Shown: positions 36,071-46,148 of the stretch, in pieces
How positions within the stretch are numbered: the first letter of the stretch is position 1
How the letters are laid out: the number at the start of each line of letters is the position of its first letter
Origin: Phycisphaera sp. TMED9
Lineage (GTDB): Bacteria; Planctomycetota; Phycisphaerae; Phycisphaerales; SM1A02
Assembly: GCA_002167845.2 (NCBI GenBank)
Contig: NHBO02000081.1
Location: 2,177 to 66,176, forward strand
DNA: 64,000 nucleotides
Reading direction: 5' to 3'
Position numbers and translations under genes: made by a program
The notes under the pieces: generated by a model
Told to the model about the DNA's origin: nothing
Databases searched by the model: none
What the model saw: the letters and a program-made list of their open reading frames with translations, nothing else

Positions 36071-38887
36071 TCAGGAGACGCCGGAGGCTGCCGCATGGGC
36101 TCTGGCCGCTTCCACGGCCTCCTCGGCCCGCGCGGGATCCTTTCCGCCGGCCTGAGCGCTGTCGGGCCTTCCGCCGCCACCGCCGCCACATGCCTGCGCC
36201 GCGGCCTTCACCCAGTCGCCGGCCTTCAGGCCGGCGGCGATCAACGTCTCGGGAACCTTCGCGACGATCACGACCTTCCCCTCGTCGGCGTCGGCGGCCA
36301 GCAAGAGCACGGCGGCATCTTTGCGAGCGGCGCGAATCGCGTCCATCGCGGAGAGCAATGCGTCCTTGTCGGCACCATCGATTCTCGCCACGATCGCATC
36401 GCCCTCAGCATTCGCGGCGATTTCGCGGGCGGTATCGACCACGGCGCCTCGATTCTCCGCGGCGGCCGCCTTGCGTGCGGTCTTGGCACTCGCGCGGAGT
36501 GATTCGATCCGTCCACCAAGCGTGTGTCGGTCGACCACCGAAATGGTCGCGGATTCGAAGTCTCGGATCACGCCGTCGATCGAATCCGACGAGGCGCCGG
36601 TTTCGACGGCCGACAGTCGTTTCTCGAGTGCGGCCGCTTCAAGGCGTGCGGCACGGGCCGGCTCGCCCGCGAGCGCCGTCACTCTTCGAATGCCCGCCGC
36701 CAGTCCCTGTTCGCTCAGGACCACGAAATCCCCGGCCTCCGCGGTGTTCTTCAGGTGCGTCCCGCCGCAGAATTCCACCGAACGCTCGAGCCAGTCGGGA
36801 TTTTCGGGTGCTTCGAGCAGGTCGACGACCGTGGGGCCGACGGCCACCATTCGAACCGGATCGGGATACCGCTCGCCGAAGACGGCCCGGACCGTGTTGA
36901 CCTTCTGGGCCAGATCGAGCGGTGCTTCGCCGATATGCACTTCCAGTTTCTCGGCGATCGCGGCATTCACCCTGGTCTCGATTTCCTCAAGGGCGTTCGG
37001 ATCAAGGGGGCCGCTCGCCGCGTAGTCGAAGCGAAGTCGATCCGCGGCGACGGACGAACCCCGCTGGTCGCTTTCCGGACCGGCGACGGCCCGGAGGGCG
37101 AGGTTGAGCAGATGCGTCGCGGTGTGGTGGGCGCGAATGGCCGCTCGGCGATGAACATCGACCGCGACCTCGCATTCGTCACCCGCGGCGATGGCGCCGT
37201 GACTGACGTGTCCGATGTGAAGGACGTAGTCGCCGACTCGTCTGGTGTCTTCGACGTCCACCTTGCCGACATGGTCATGGCCGGCGCTCGATCCTCGGGC
37301 GACGTGGATCTCGCCGACGTCACCGACTTGTCCGCCTTGTTCTCCATAGAAACAGGTTCGATCGAGGATGATCGCCACGCGTTGGCCCTGTTCGCTGCGT
37401 TCACAGAGGTGGCGTCCGTCCCAGATCGCCTTGATCAGGCCGGTGGTCGGATGGCTCAGGTACTTCGCATCGTCGTCGGTCGGCTTCACCTTCAGGAAGT
37501 CCAGTTTTCCGAGCACGTCGGGTGGAATGGTGAGGACCGGGTCGTCCACGTCTCCGCCGCCGCGGCTCTTCGACCGAGCTTCCTCCATGAGGACTTCATA
37601 GCCCTCCGTGTCGACGGTCATGTTTCGTTCTTCGGCCATGACCTGAGTCAGGTCGATCGGGAACCCGTAGGTGTCATGGAGTTTGAAGGCGTCGATCGAC
37701 GAGATCCGGCCATCGTCGGATCGTTCCGCCGCCTCGGCGAACAACTGGAGACCGCGATCCAGGGTGCGACGGAACATCTCCTCTTCCTGTCCGATGATCT
37801 CCTGTACCCGGGGCATCTTCTCGCGCATTTCCGGAAACGAATCACCGAGGATCTCGACCACCGCGGGAACGATGCCGGCGAGGAACGGACGTTCCATGCC
37901 GAGGGTCTGGCGGCCATGACGGACGGCACGGCGAAGGATGCGTCGGAGGACGTACCCGCGGCCATCTGCGCCGGGCGTGGCGCCGTCCGAAAGCGCCGCC
38001 ACCAGGCAGCGAGTGTGATCGGCGATGACGCGATACGCGATGTCGATCGGATCTTCGAGGTGCCCGCGATAGGGACGGGCGCCACTGACGTCGGCGATGC
38101 GATCGAAGATTCCGGCGAACAGATCCGTGTCGTAGTTGCTGCGGCGATCCTGAAGAACGGAAACAAGCCGTTCGAATCCCATTCCGGTATCGACGTGTTG
38201 GGCCGGGAGAGGGTTCAGGACGGTCGCCGACTCTCGATTGAACTGGATGAACACGAGATTCCAGACTTCGAGCACGTCCGGATCATCCTGGTTCACCATC
38301 GCTGCCGCGTTTCGTCCGCCGATTCGATCGACGTGAATCTCGGAGCAGGGGCCGCAGGGGCCCGTCTCGCCCATCTCCCAGAAGTTGTCCTTCGCGTTTC
38401 CGGGAATCACCTGATCGGCCGGGAGATACTTGAGCCAGAGGTCGCGGGCTTCATGATCCGGCTCCAGCCCCTGCGCCGGATCGCCTTCGAACCAGGTGGC
38501 GTAGAGACGAGCGGGATCGATTCCGAACACGTCGGTCAAGAGGGTCCAGGCCCAGTCGATCGCCTCGGCCTTGAAGTAGTCACCGAACGACCAGTTCCCC
38601 AGCATTTCAAAGAAGGTGTGGTGATAGGTGTCGTGTCCCACGTCTTCGAGATCATTGTGCTTCCCGCCCGCTCGAATGCACTTCTGAGTGTCGACGGCTC
38701 TGGTGTAGAGGCGGGCGCCCTGTCCGAGGAAGACATCCTTGAACTGGTTCATGCCGGCGTTGGTGAACAGGAGGGTGGGATCGTCGTGGGGAACGGCCGG
38801 GCTTGACGGCACGATTTCGTGCGCGGCGCGCTCGGCGAAGAAATCAAGGAACTGCTGTCGGATCTCAGGGGCGGTCGGGGTTGGCAT
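36071..38887 (-). CDS. alaS: Alanyl-tRNA synthetase
   Basis: 'IRQQFLDFFAERAAHEIVPSSPAVPHDDPTLLFTNAGMNQFKDVFLG', 'HHTATHLLNLALR', 'VEFCGGTHLKNTAEAGDF'. Start at internal ATG 38887. Confidence 0.96.
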   Translation of the reverse strand: MPTPTAPEIRQQFLDFFAERAAHEIVPSSPAVPHDDPTLLFTNAGMNQFKDVFLGQGARLYTRAVDTQKCIRAGGKHNDLEDVGHDTYHHTFFEMLGNWSFGDYFKAEAIDWAWTLLTDVFGIDPARLYATWFEGDPAQGLEPDHEARDLWLKYLPADQVIPGNAKDNFWEMGETGPCGPCSEIHVDRIGGRNAAAMVNQDDPDVLEVWNLVFIQFNRESATVLNPLPAQHVDTGMGFERLVSVLQDRRSNYDTDLFAGIFDRIADVSGARPYRGHLEDPIDIAYRVIADHTRCLVAALSDGATPGADGRGYVLRRILRRAVRHGRQTLGMERPFLAGIVPAVVEILGDSFPEMREKMPRVQEIIGQEEEMFRRTLDRGLQLFAEAAERSDDGRISSIDAFKLHDTYGFPIDLTQVMAEERNMTVDTEGYEVLMEEARSKSRGGGDVDDPVLTIPPDVLGKLDFLKVKPTDDDAKYLSHPTTGLIKAIWDGRHLCERSEQGQRVAIILDRTCFYGEQGGQVGDVGEIHVARGSSAGHDHVGKVDVEDTRRVGDYVLHIGHVSHGAIAAGDECEVAVDVHRRAAIRAHHTATHLLNLALRAVAGPESDQRGSSVAADRLRFDYAASGPLDPNALEEIETRVNAAIAEKLEVHIGEAPLDLAQKVNTVRAVFGERYPDPVRMVAVGPTVVDLLEAPENPDWLERSVEFCGGTHLKNTAEAGDFVVLSEQGLAAGIRRVTALAGEPARAARLEAAALEKRLSAVETGASSDSIDGVIRDFESATISVVDRHTLGGRIESLRASAKTARKAAAAENRGAVVDTAREIAANAEGDAIVARIDGADKDALLSAMDAIRAARKDAAVLLLAADADEGKVVIVAKVPETLIAAGLKAGDWVKAAAQACGGGGGGRPDSAQAGGKDPARAEEAVEAARAHAAASGVS

Positions 38888-39070
38888 GCGGAATTCCGAA
38901 CGATGGCGGTTTCGAAGAACGCGACAGTATGACGACCGCCGCGGGGACGTCCACGAGGGACGGGAGTCCGGATCCGGATGACCTGCTACCTTCGGGGCTC
39001 GCCTTCGAGTGGGGAGGCGCTTCATCCCTCGGGCGAAGCGGCCCGGAATCGCACCTCAGGAACCGGATTC

Positions 39071-39841
39071 ATGTCGACTCGACGACCGTACGTGGGCGGA
39101 AACTGGAAGATGCACGGTGAGCTGGCGGCCGCCGTCGAGCTCACCGAGAATCTCGTCGCAGGGATCGAAAATGCGGCCATCAAGGTCGATATCACGATCT
39201 TTCCGCCATTTCCGTACCTGCAGGCGGTCGGGCATGCCCTCGGGCACGCGCCGATTTCGTTGGGAGGCCAGGATTGTGCGGCCCACTTGGAAGGGGCTCA
39301 TACGGGGCAGACCAGCCCCGCCATGATCGCTGATCTCGGCGGAAAAGTCGCCTTGGTCGGGCATTCTGAGCGTCGTCATGAACTCGGCGAATCAGACGCG
39401 GTCGTGGCCGCCAAAGCCCGGGCAGCCCTCGCAGCCGAACTTCAGCCCGTCATCTGCGTTGGGGAGACGCTGGCTCAGCGAGAGGCTGGAAACGCCCTTC
39501 AGGTGGTCGAGAAGCAGGTTCGGGCCGCTCTGGAGGGCCTCTCGGCCTCTCAGGCGGCTCAGGTCGTCGTGGCGTACGAGCCCGTCTGGGCCATTGGGAC
39601 CGGAATGACCGCAACCCCGGATGACGCCCAATCCGCACACGCCATGATTCGTGCGCTGCTCGGTGAACTGTATGATGCTCAGCTCGCCGGATCGGTCCGG
39701 ATCATCTACGGGGGGTCGGTGAAGGCCGCGAATGCCGCGGAACTCTTCGCCGCACCCGATGTCGATGGTGGATTGATCGGTGGGGCGAGTCTGAAGGTCG
39801 AGGAGTTCTCCTCGATCTGTCAGTCCGCATCCTCGTTCTGA
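39071..39841 (+). CDS. tpiA: Triosephosphate isomerase
   Basis: 'YVGGNWKMHG', 'LVGHSERRHELGE', 'VVVAYEPVWAIGTG', 'IIYGGSVKAANAAEL'. Confidence 0.96.
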   Translation: MSTRRPYVGGNWKMHGELAAAVELTENLVAGIENAAIKVDITIFPPFPYLQAVGHALGHAPISLGGQDCAAHLEGAHTGQTSPAMIADLGGKVALVGHSERRHELGESDAVVAAKARAALAAELQPVICVGETLAQREAGNALQVVEKQVRAALEGLSASQAAQVVVAYEPVWAIGTGMTATPDDAQSAHAMIRALLGELYDAQLAGSVRIIYGGSVKAANAAELFAAPDVDGGLIGGASLKVEEFSSICQSASSF

Positions 39842-39911
39842 GCCGCCTCATGCGGCTCGACTCGTCACTCGATCGTCCGGACGACCGGACATTCGAATCA
39901 GGAAACAGACC

Positions 39912-40319
39912 GTGTCCACCTGGATCGTCGTTCTCACTCTGCTCTTCATCATCGTCTCCGCGGCGCTGGTCTTGATCATTCTCGTCCAGAGGCCCCAGGG
40001 CGGCGGCCTCGCCGGCGCCTTCGGTGGTGCCGGTGGTGGTGGTACGGACACCGCATTCGGTGGTCGGACGGGAGATGCGCTGACCGTTGCGACGGTCGCG
40101 GGCTTCGTCGTCTACATCCTCCTTGCGGTCGCCTTGAACATTCTCGACAACCCGACGGTCGCAGATGCTGGAGCATCGACCGAAACCACGGAGACGGCGC
40201 CCGCAGCACCCGAGGGATCGGCCCCATCGACGGCGACACCGGGAATCCCCGCGGCCACCACGACTCCGACCACGACTCCGGCTTCGACCGAGCCTGTCAC
40301 GCCCCCGACCGGCGGCTGA
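39912..40319 (+). CDS. secG: Preprotein translocase subunit SecG
   Basis: Two TMs with 'VQRPQGGGLAGAFGGAGGGGTDTAFGGRTGD'; Pro/Thr-rich tail. Confidence 0.9.
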   Translation: MSTWIVVLTLLFIIVSAALVLIILVQRPQGGGLAGAFGGAGGGGTDTAFGGRTGDALTVATVAGFVVYILLAVALNILDNPTVADAGASTETTETAPAAPEGSAPSTATPGIPAATTTPTTTPASTEPVTPPTGG

Positions 40320-40362
40320 GTTTCGATCGTCGGGCGATCCTGCCCCAAACGAGAGCCACAGC

Positions 40363-41253
40363 ATGATTCGATCGATGACCGGATTCGGCGCCGCCCACAG
40401 AGAGATCGACGGCGCCCGGTATTCCGTCGAAGTCCGTTCGGTGAACAACAAGTTCTTGAAGGCCACGGTTCGACTTCCCGATGACCTGTCTTCGCTCGAG
40501 ACCGAGATCGAGACCGCGGTCGCGCGAAAACTGCACCGAGGCAGCGTGATCGTCACGATCCGCTGGGTCGCGGGTGGGGCTTCGCTGGCCGCTCGGATCG
40601 ACACCTCCGCGGCGCGAGCATCCATCGAGCAACTTCTGGCCGAAATGCCCGAGGAGATTCGAAGCCGCTGTACGGTCGACCTCGCGACCCTTCTCTCCGT
40701 CCCCGGAATCATCGGTGGTGACGACTCCCAGGCATTCGTGGAGACCGCTCGGCCGATTCTCGTCTCGTTGCTCGACGAGGCGTGCGAACGACTCATAGAA
40801 ATGCGGAATCGAGAAGGCAACGGCCTGCTCGCCGAGCTCGAGTCGTTCGGAACGCGAATGCGGGAACGGCTCGATTCGGTCGCCTCCCGCGCGCCTCGGG
40901 TCGTCGAGTTGTATCGAGACCGGCTGCATCAGCGGGTGGAGTCGCTCATGAAGGAAGTCGGCGCGAGCCTCGATGAGAGCGACCTTGTCCGCGAGGTCGC
41001 CGTGTTCGCGGAGCGCAGCGACATCGCCGAGGAGATCTCCCGGCTGGGCGGCCATCTCGAACAGTTCTTCGATCTGCTCGGTGGACGCGACGACGAACCG
41101 GTCGGCCGGACTCTGGATTTCCTCACGCAGGAGATGCTTCGCGAAGCGAACACCATCGCGAGCAAGTCGGCTGATGCCGACATCACTCGTGCCGTGGTCG
41201 AGGTGAAGGGGCTCATCGATCGGATCAAGGAACAGGCGGCGAACGTCGAGTGA
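40363..41253 (+). CDS. yicC: YicC family endoribonuclease
   Basis: 'MIRSMTGFGAAHREIDGARYSVEVRSVNNKFLK', C-term 'LDFLTQEMLREANTIASKSADADITRAVVEVKGLIDRIKEQAANVE'. Confidence 0.93.
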   Translation: MIRSMTGFGAAHREIDGARYSVEVRSVNNKFLKATVRLPDDLSSLETEIETAVARKLHRGSVIVTIRWVAGGASLAARIDTSAARASIEQLLAEMPEEIRSRCTVDLATLLSVPGIIGGDDSQAFVETARPILVSLLDEACERLIEMRNREGNGLLAELESFGTRMRERLDSVASRAPRVVELYRDRLHQRVESLMKEVGASLDESDLVREVAVFAERSDIAEEISRLGGHLEQFFDLLGGRDDEPVGRTLDFLTQEMLREANTIASKSADADITRAVVEVKGLIDRIKEQAANVE

Positions 41254-42398
41254 CTGAAGAGGAAAGCGTCTCCGAGACCGACGGAAGCGAGTCGTTGAAC
41301 GACGGCACCGCAGTCGGCCTCCCGCACGCGTCCGGAGATCGATCACGATTCGATCCCGGAGAACTCCGCCGAGTGATCGCGGCGTTTCCACTGACCGGGG
41401 TCCGTGAGATCCGGGAGTTCGCGGCGGGATCCCGCCAGGCGCCGAAGGTGCGAATCGTCGCCGAAGAAGGCGACTTCCTGCTCAAGCGTCGGACGTCCCG
41501 GCCGGACCTGATCGCTCGGGCGACCTTCAACCATCATCTGCAACTCCATCTCGAGGCGCATGGCGTTCCGGTGGCTCGGCTCGTGGGAACCATCGACGCG
41601 AACCGGTCGATGCTTCTCGAAGAGGGGCGGGTCTACGAGATGTTCCACTGGGTCGATGGACGGCGGATGGTGAAGGCGCCACCCGAAGCGCTCAACGCCG
41701 GGCGAATCCTCGGAAGGGTGCATCTGGAGGCGATGCGACTGGAGTGGACCGATCCTCCTCCGATGCCTGGATTTCACGCCGCGTCCCAGGTCGGGTCGGC
41801 CTTCGGCCGACTGGAGACCGCGATCCTGGAGGACGATCCCGACGTCGATCGATCGGCGCTCCGCGAAGTGATCGCGCGACTCGCCGAGCGGCGCGAAGTG
41901 GCGTCGGAACAGGTCGATGCCCAGGGATGGTCGGCGCTTCCGCTCCAGCCGATCCATGGAGACTGGCATCCGGGCAATGTTCTCTTCACACCGGAAAAGC
42001 CGACTCGGCGCTTTCCCGGCGCCGTCCGGGCGGTGATCGACTTCGACGCTTCACGGGTGGAGCCGAGGCTCGTGGACGTCGCGAACGGACTGCTTCACTT
42101 TGCGATGCGAAGTGAGCGGGGAGTTTCGCCCGCGGAGTGGCCCACCTCGTTGTCACCTCGTCGGATGCAGGCGTTTGCCGACGGTTGGAAGGCCGTCGTG
42201 GAGACGCCGCTCTCCGAGGAAGCCCGGGTGCTTCCGGCATTGATGCTCGAGTGCCTCATTGCGGAAAGCGTGGTGCCGATCGCTCGATCGGGACGATTCG
42301 CCACGGTTCCGGGGTATCCGTTTCTCGAGATGGTGTCGAAGAAGGCCGAATGGATCGACTCGGTCTCGTCGGAAATCTCGGGTCTTCTGCAGTCCTGA
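41250..42398 (+). CDS. Aminoglycoside-phosphotransferase-family kinase (APH/ChoK-like)
   Basis: 'LQPIHGDWHPGNVLF' and 'VIDFDASRVEPRLVDVANGLLHFA'; 4-nt overlap with yicC. Confidence 0.85.
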   Translation: MTEEESVSETDGSESLNDGTAVGLPHASGDRSRFDPGELRRVIAAFPLTGVREIREFAAGSRQAPKVRIVAEEGDFLLKRRTSRPDLIARATFNHHLQLHLEAHGVPVARLVGTIDANRSMLLEEGRVYEMFHWVDGRRMVKAPPEALNAGRILGRVHLEAMRLEWTDPPPMPGFHAASQVGSAFGRLETAILEDDPDVDRSALREVIARLAERREVASEQVDAQGWSALPLQPIHGDWHPGNVLFTPEKPTRRFPGAVRAVIDFDASRVEPRLVDVANGLLHFAMRSERGVSPAEWPTSLSPRRMQAFADGWKAVVETPLSEEARVLPALMLECLIAESVVPIARSGRFATVPGYPFLEMVSKKAEWIDSVSSEISGLLQS

Positions 42399-42468
42399 TC
42401 CGCCTTCAGAGCCATGTGATTCCCTTTCGGGTGGCTTCTCGATCCTCCGCGGGATATCGTGACCCTCG

Positions 42469-43341
42469 ATGAGTTTGAAAGCACCATTCTTCGGGTCGAG
42501 GTTCACGTTGCTGGCGATCGGCGCCGTCCTGATGTCTTTGACCCCGGTGGCGACCGCTCAGGTGCGGGTGGATGGGAACGTTCGATTCGGGAATCGCGTC
42601 AAAAAGGTGCGAGCCCTCGATGACGTCAATACGAAGACGCTCATGCAGAGCGCGATTCCAGCCCAAGTCGCTGGCCTGGTGGATCGACTCGGGAGTGGTG
42701 ATTTTCAGGCACGAGAAGACGCGACGGCATCCTTGAGAGCCATGCCGGTGGCCGATGAGATTCTGATGGCGGTGCTGGAACAGGGTGGTCTCGACGAAGA
42801 ACAACGAAATCGAATGCTGGGAGTCCTCCGTTGGCGTGTCCTCTATCGCCCGCGGGGAGCGGTCGGCATCCGGATGGAACCGGCTGCGACCGGCATCCGC
42901 GGTGTTCTGGTCACGGAAGTCATCAAGGACCTTCCCGCCGAGCGAGTTCTCCGGGTGGGAGATGTGATTCTCGAAATCAATGGTGCCGGACTCGCCACGA
43001 GCAGTGATCTCATCTCGAAGGTGCAGCGACTCCAGCCCGGCGATGAGATTCGGATGAGGGTGCTTCGGCCGGTTCCCGCGGACACTCCCGACGGGCCGGG
43101 CATCGTGCGATTCGACGGTGACCGAACCTTCCAGAAGGTCGAAGCGGAGTTTCCACTCGGCTCGTACGAGAAGCTGGGGAACGACCCGACGGCGTCGGCG
43201 CTGGGGAATCCTGAGACCATGCGTCGACGGGCGAGGGTCGAGGAGATCTGGGCTCGATGGGGGACGACGGCGTCCAGTGTCGGGGTGGCCATTCCGTTGG
43301 TCGAGACGGAAGCGACTCCCGAGGCGACCAAGACCCGCTGA
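42469..43341 (+). CDS. PDZ-domain protein
   Basis: Signal-peptide-like N-term; 'AVGIRMEPAATGIRGVLVTEVIKDLPAERVLRVGDVILEINGAGL' PDZ-like. Confidence 0.78.
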   Translation: MSLKAPFFGSRFTLLAIGAVLMSLTPVATAQVRVDGNVRFGNRVKKVRALDDVNTKTLMQSAIPAQVAGLVDRLGSGDFQAREDATASLRAMPVADEILMAVLEQGGLDEEQRNRMLGVLRWRVLYRPRGAVGIRMEPAATGIRGVLVTEVIKDLPAERVLRVGDVILEINGAGLATSSDLISKVQRLQPGDEIRMRVLRPVPADTPDGPGIVRFDGDRTFQKVEAEFPLGSYEKLGNDPTASALGNPETMRRRARVEEIWARWGTTASSVGVAIPLVETEATPEATKTR

Positions 43342-43450
43342 GATCTGAATCAGGTGAATGGGCCGTGATCGATCGACGTCGCCTGGAATCGGTGCGTCGA
43401 TGATCGGGATGATCAGGATGATGCGGTCGACCGGCCGAGACGGCCCTCGG

Positions 43451-44077
43451 TCAGCTCTTGCCACCAAGCGGATTGTGGAAGTGCTTGTTCTGCACCGGAA
43501 CCACCGCCTCGAGGACGTGCTCGAGAACTTCGGCGGGGGATCCCATCGCCGAGACTTCGGTGACGAGATCGGCGGAGTAGTAGTCCAGGACCGGGCTGGT
43601 CTCGCGATCGTAGACCTCGAAGCGTCTCCGGATGACCCGCTCGTCCGCATCATCGAGCCGGTTTTCCTTGATGGCCCGCTTCTTCATTCGCTGCACCATC
43701 GCGTCGAGGTCGGGACACACGAGATGGATCACGGAGAGGACGTCGAGGTAGGGCGCCAGTGCTTCGGCCTGCCCGAGGCTTCGTGGGATCCCATCGAGGA
43801 CCAGAAGATCGACCTTGGGCTTGAAGAGGCTCAGCACGGTCTGTGCATGCATGTTCTGACGCCACATCTCGATGGTGAGCTCGTCGGGGACGAGTTCGCC
43901 CCGAGACGAGAAATCGAGGAATTGGGCGCCAAGATCACTGGTGGTATCCAGAGATCGGAAGACATCGCCACAGGCGAGATGGAAGAAGCCGGGGATCTGG
44001 CCGAGGATCTTGCCTTGAGTCCCCTTGCCGGCGCCCGGGGCGCCGAAGAGAAGAACGGTCTTGTAGCGATTAGGCAT
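43451..44077 (-). CDS. Adenylate kinase-like nucleoside monophosphate kinase
   Basis: 'VLLFGAPGAGKGTQGKIL', 'LACGDVFRS', 'LVLDGIPRSLGQAEAL'. Confidence 0.85.
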   Translation of the reverse strand: MPNRYKTVLLFGAPGAGKGTQGKILGQIPGFFHLACGDVFRSLDTTSDLGAQFLDFSSRGELVPDELTIEMWRQNMHAQTVLSLFKPKVDLLVLDGIPRSLGQAEALAPYLDVLSVIHLVCPDLDAMVQRMKKRAIKENRLDDADERVIRRRFEVYDRETSPVLDYYSADLVTEVSAMGSPAEVLEHVLEAVVPVQNKHFHNPLGGKS

Positions 44078-44311
44078 CGTGGGCTGGCGCCTCCATCAGC
44101 GGCGGGGTGGATATTCCTCGCGGAGTATCGGACAAATCCCAGTCCGGCGAAAGGTCGATTCGGGAGGAACTCACCCGACTTTGGGCTTATCTCGACACTT
44201 CATCCACCGGAGGTGGTCCGTTCTGGCGACCAGAGCCGTTGATGGCTAGGGTCAGGACCTCGGGTCGAGCCTGTGCGGCGCGATGACCCTCGTCGTAAAG
44301 GAGCAGTCTGG

Positions 44312-46102
44312 ATGAACGGCATCACGTCGACCTGGAAATGGAGATCACCCTCGGGGAGTGATCCCGGATCGCCGTCGGCACAGCCGAACCTCGCCGATCG
44401 GGTGCTCGAGGGGCGATCGATCGAAGATCCGGTGGCGTTTCTGGACTCCAGTTACGGCAGAATTGCGCCGCCGGAGGGCCTGGCGGGCGCGGTGGAAGCC
44501 GGCGAGAGACTTGCTCGGGCCATCGAAGCCGGGAGCAGGATCGTCATCCACGGCGATTATGACTTTGACGGAATCGCGGCCTCGGCGATCCTGCAAAGGT
44601 CACTCCGGCTCATGGCTCCCTCGAGTGAGATCGAGGTGGTCCTGCCCAATCGGTACGAAGACGGCTACGGCCTCTCGGTCGCCGGGCTGAAGCGGATTCG
44701 CGCCGAAGGGGCCGATCTGGTGATCGCCGTCGACTGTGGGGTCACGGCGATCGACGCGATCGAAGCCGCCGCGAAGGACGGGCTCGAGGTGATGGTGCTC
44801 GATCACCATCGCTTCATCCGTGACGAGCAGGGGGAGATCGTCCTCCCGCCCGCGAGCGTCGTGGTGCACCCCGGCCTGCCGGTCGCCGGGGTCGATCAGG
44901 TCGGCACCGATCATCTCTGTGGCGCGGCGGTCGCCTTCAAGGTGGTCTGGGCGACCGCACGGTCGCACTTCCGGACGGAGCGGGTTCCGTCGGTGATGAA
45001 GCAGGAACTCGTCGAGGCGACCATTCTGGCCGGGCTGGGGACGATCGCGGATGTGATGCCGCTGGTCGAAGAGAACCGGGCGTTGGCGGCGCTGGCGCTC
45101 CGAGGACTCCCGGGTTCCAGGATTCCGGGGCTTCGAGCATTGCTCTTGGAGTCGGGGCACGGTCCGGACGACGGGCCGGTGCATGAAGAGACCATCCAGT
45201 TTCAGTTGGCGCCGAGGATCAATGCCCTCGGTCGATTCGGTTCCCCGATGCCGGCAGTCGAGTTGCTCACTTCCACGGACACCGGGCCGGATGGAGTGCG
45301 GGCCTCGACGGAGCTGGCTCGAGAGATCTCATCGATCAATCTCCAGCGAAGACAAGCGGAAAGATCGATCGTGGAAGAGGCCGTGGCCCGGGCCGAAGCC
45401 GAGGGGCAGACCGCGGATGATCACCCGGTCATCGTCCTGGCGGATCCGGGCTGGAAGCGGGGGCTGGTCGGTCCGGCATGTGCGAAACTGGTGGATCGAT
45501 TCGCGCGGCCGGTCGTCCTCTTCGAAGCGTGTTCGGATGGCATCGCCCGTGGTTCGGCGCGGAGCATCGAGGGGTATTCCATCCATGCCGGACTGGAAGC
45601 CGCCTCGGAACATCTCGAGTCCTTCGGTGGACATGCCGCGGCGGCAGGTTGCGCCGTCGCGCTCGATCGCCTCGACCAGCTTCGAGCCGCCCTCGTCGAG
45701 CATTCCAGTCGCGAGATCGCACGTGAGGATCTGAGTTCGGTGGTCGAGATCGACTGTCGCGCGGTCATGGGCGAGATCGATGAGGTTCGGGACATCGAAG
45801 TGGTGCGACAACTCGCACCGTTCGGGCCGGGTCATCCGAGACCGACGGTCCTGATCGAGACCGTCCGGCCGATCGAGACGAAGTGGGTCGGTGCCGATCA
45901 GGGGACGTTGCAGCTTCGATTCGCCGGCGACGGCGCCAGGAGCGTGAAGGCGGTCTGGTTCGGCGCCGGAAGACATCGTGAAGCCGTGGAGAAGGCGATC
46001 AAGGCTGGCGCACTGGATCTGGTCGCCACCCCCGACCTCAATCGGTGGCAGGGTCGGGTGGAGCCCAATCTGATGATCCAGGATCTTCGAGCAGCCGAGT
46101 GA
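44312..46102 (+). CDS. recJ: Single-stranded-DNA-specific exonuclease RecJ
   Basis: 'IHGDYDFDGIAASAIL', 'LVIAVDCGVTAIDAI', 'VMVLDHHRF', DHHA1 region 'SIEGYSIHAGLEAASEHLESFGGHAAAAGCAV'. Confidence 0.92.
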   Translation: MNGITSTWKWRSPSGSDPGSPSAQPNLADRVLEGRSIEDPVAFLDSSYGRIAPPEGLAGAVEAGERLARAIEAGSRIVIHGDYDFDGIAASAILQRSLRLMAPSSEIEVVLPNRYEDGYGLSVAGLKRIRAEGADLVIAVDCGVTAIDAIEAAAKDGLEVMVLDHHRFIRDEQGEIVLPPASVVVHPGLPVAGVDQVGTDHLCGAAVAFKVVWATARSHFRTERVPSVMKQELVEATILAGLGTIADVMPLVEENRALAALALRGLPGSRIPGLRALLLESGHGPDDGPVHEETIQFQLAPRINALGRFGSPMPAVELLTSTDTGPDGVRASTELAREISSINLQRRQAERSIVEEAVARAEAEGQTADDHPVIVLADPGWKRGLVGPACAKLVDRFARPVVLFEACSDGIARGSARSIEGYSIHAGLEAASEHLESFGGHAAAAGCAVALDRLDQLRAALVEHSSREIAREDLSSVVEIDCRAVMGEIDEVRDIEVVRQLAPFGPGHPRPTVLIETVRPIETKWVGADQGTLQLRFAGDGARSVKAVWFGAGRHREAVEKAIKAGALDLVATPDLNRWQGRVEPNLMIQDLRAAE

Positions 46103-46148
46103 GCGGGCTTCGGGGAGTCGATTCACCCTTCGGGGTCGAGGCGTCGGC

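Noticed and set aside
36524-38806. 760-aa plus-strand ORF opposite alaS
   Set aside because: alaS motifs are conserved along the minus strand; the plus ORF is a GC-rich shadow frame.
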